The position numbers and the translations under genes were made by a program. Source: UBA1568 sp964488025 (GTDB lineage Bacteria; Patescibacteriota; Minisyncoccia; Moranbacterales; UBA1568). From it: a stretch of DNA of 7,539 nt. Under the pieces are notes generated by a model. That model worked only from the letters and a program-made list of their open reading frames with translations. It searched no databases and was not told where the DNA came from. Below, piece after piece: positions 6,545 to 7,539 of this stretch. Every line of letters begins with the position of its first letter. The first letter of the stretch is position 1. The stretch lies in NCBI GenBank assembly GCA_964488025.1, contig CAZATJ010000025.1, positions 1-7,539 of the forward strand, given 5' to 3'.

Positions 6545-7539
6545 TTATTTCAATTGAAAGTTCCCGCGGAAGGAGCCATGACCACGGAGATTTATGGCGG
6601 CTGTGGGGGCGATGGCGGCTTCGGTGATAAAGACAGAGACGCGGCCGGTATTAGAGCTATACCCATAGGCGCTGACCACGAGGTCCATGATGCTGTCGCT
6701 ATTCATATCTGCCGCAGTCAAGGTATAACCAAAATACCCGGTAGTCGCCCCCGTGATGATGATATCCGCCAGGCTGGCCAGACGGGCATAGGTATTGTCA
6801 TTGTAAAAGATATAGGCGCGGCCGGTACTGGAGGAGTATTGATAGGCACCGACGGCGAGGTCAGTGCGGCCATCGGCATTGAAGTCGCCAGGGGTGAGGG
6901 AAGAGCCGAAGGAATTACTGGTGGTTTCACCCGTGATGGTCACATCAGCGGTAGCGGCGGTGGTGGGGATGGAGCCGTCATTGTAAAAGATATAGGCGCG
7001 GCCGGTATTGGAGGAGTAGCCCTGGGCACCGACCGCCAGATCCGTCCGGCCATCGGCATTGAAGTCGCCTGAGGTGAGGGAGATGCCGAACCAGTTGGAA
7101 GTCGTTTCACCCGTGATGGTCACATCAGCGGTGGCAGCGGTGGTGGGGATGGAACCGTCATTGTAAAAGATGTAGGCGCGGCCGGTGACGGAGGAGTAGT
7201 TATAGACTCCGACGGCCAGATCCGTCCGGCCATCAGCATTGAAGTCACCAGCCGCCAGGGAATAGCCGAAATAACTGCCTTCCCCCGTAATCGTTATATC
7301 AGCCGTAGCGGCTGTGGTGGGGATGGAGCCGTCATTGTAAAAGATGAAAACTTGGTTGATATTGGAGAAAAATCCACTCGCGCTGACAGCCAGATCAGTC
7401 CGGCCATCGGCATTGAAGTCGCCAGTCGCCAGGAAGCTGCCGAAAGCATTTCCGGATGCACCGGTGATGATCACATCGGCGGTAGCGGCGGTGGTGGGGA
7501 TGGAGCCGTCATTGTAGAAGATATAGGCGCGGCCAGTAT
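6545..7539 (-). CDS. FG-GAP repeat (integrin-like beta-propeller) protein, 5' end outside the window
   Basis: The frame is open from the right edge to a TAA at 6545-6547, giving 330 visible residues of the C-terminal part; the GTG at 7474 is only an internal Val. It has four near-identical units of 58-60 residues, each beginning GDFNADGRTDLAV. This is the Ca2+-binding D-x-N-x-D-G-x-x-D loop of FG-GAP repeats, followed by a TGRAYIFYNDGS strand in two of them and a TITG...FG strand. A fifth degenerate unit starts ADMNSDSIMDLVV, and a partial unit lies at the window edge. FG-GAP blades build integrin-alpha-like propellers, usually on secreted or surface proteins, so adhesion or matrix binding is likely. 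The C-terminus ends with two spaced R-G pairs and Lys. A signal peptide, if present, lies outside the window. Confidence 0.92.
   Translation of the reverse strand, partial: TGRAYIFYNDGSIPTTAATADVIITGASGNAFGSFLATGDFNADGRTDLAVSASGFFSNINQVFIFYNDGSIPTTAATADITITGEGSYFGYSLAAGDFNADGRTDLAVGVYNYSSVTGRAYIFYNDGSIPTTAATADVTITGETTSNWFGISLTSGDFNADGRTDLAVGAQGYSSNTGRAYIFYNDGSIPTTAATADVTITGETTSNSFGSSLTPGDFNADGRTDLAVGAYQYSSSTGRAYIFYNDNTYARLASLADIIITGATTGYFGYTLTAADMNSDSIMDLVVSAYGYSSNTGRVSVFITEAAIAPTAAINLRGHGSFRGNFQLK
6700..7539 (-). repeat. Tandem 180-bp coding repeats (FG-GAP units)
   Basis: The segment encoding GDFNADG recurs on the plus strand at 6870, 7050, 7230 and 7404, with spacings of 180, 180 and 174 bases. 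A degenerate copy lies near 6700 and a partial copy at the right edge. Long stretches are identical between units, for example the 29 bases at 6924-6952 and 7104-7132. The period equals one protein repeat. Differences cluster in the loops after LAV and around the FG. Confidence 0.9.

Noticed and set aside
6416..7072. 218-codon plus-strand open frame with a Gly-rich repetitive protein
   Set aside because: Its repeats are just the antisense of the FG-GAP units, whose minus-strand reading gives a clear known fold.
6700..7539. CRISPR array, suggested by regular repetition
   Set aside because: The 180-base period is a whole number of codons inside one open frame with an FG-GAP protein; there are no short repeats with unique spacers.

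Overview
This looks like chromosomal sequence from an uncultivated bacterium, most plausibly a Patescibacteria (CPR)-type genome. The main evidence is the 852-residue O-antigen-ligase-like membrane protein with a C-terminal TPR tail (with a short RWHSFWG motif after membrane segment 3), next to a secreted-type FG-GAP repeat protein. Several genes also have weak or no Shine-Dalgarno sequence. That assignment is an inference from gene content; no rRNA or ribosomal marker is present. The standard code fits: genes end in TAA, TAG and TGA.

Layout. Positions 1-865 hold no convincing gene. They are fairly AT-rich and contain a 14-bp perfect inverted repeat (421-434 / 518-531) flanked by TCAA on both sides, which looks like a small palindromic (MITE/REP-like) element. 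Next is one plus-strand gene (866-1669), a metallo-beta-lactamase-fold hydrolase with an RNase Z-like motif layout. All remaining genes are on the minus strand. Read in their own direction, right to left, they are: a partial FG-GAP/integrin-like beta-propeller protein running off the right edge (6545-7539); the ligase-TPR protein (3778-6336); a GRDP-like (DUF1399-type) protein (3026-3643); and a two-gene unit of an S9-like alpha/beta hydrolase (1997-2902) and a small protein of unknown function (1701-1970).

Transcription. The minus-strand genes are separate units. Clear intrinsic terminators follow the ligase (3733-3762), the GRDP-like gene (2972-3002) and the hydrolase/small-protein pair (1668-1699); a weaker one may follow the FG-GAP gene (6501-6526). 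Good sigma70-type promoters precede the ligase (-10 TATAAT at 6388-6393) and the GRDP-like gene (extended -10 at 3699-3704). The plus-strand metallohydrolase converges with the small-protein gene, and the small-protein gene's terminator T-tract overlaps the metallohydrolase stop codon.

Function. The FG-GAP protein and the ligase-TPR protein probably act at the cell surface (adhesion or matrix, and glycan polymer transfer). The other genes look like cytoplasmic enzymes or proteins of unknown role. I see no defence system, CRISPR array, tRNA, rRNA or complete transposon. The most unusual items are the palindromic element, the near-identical 180-bp repeats in the FG-GAP gene, the metallohydrolase that appears to lack one metal-binding His, and the GRDP-like gene with a Cys cluster.
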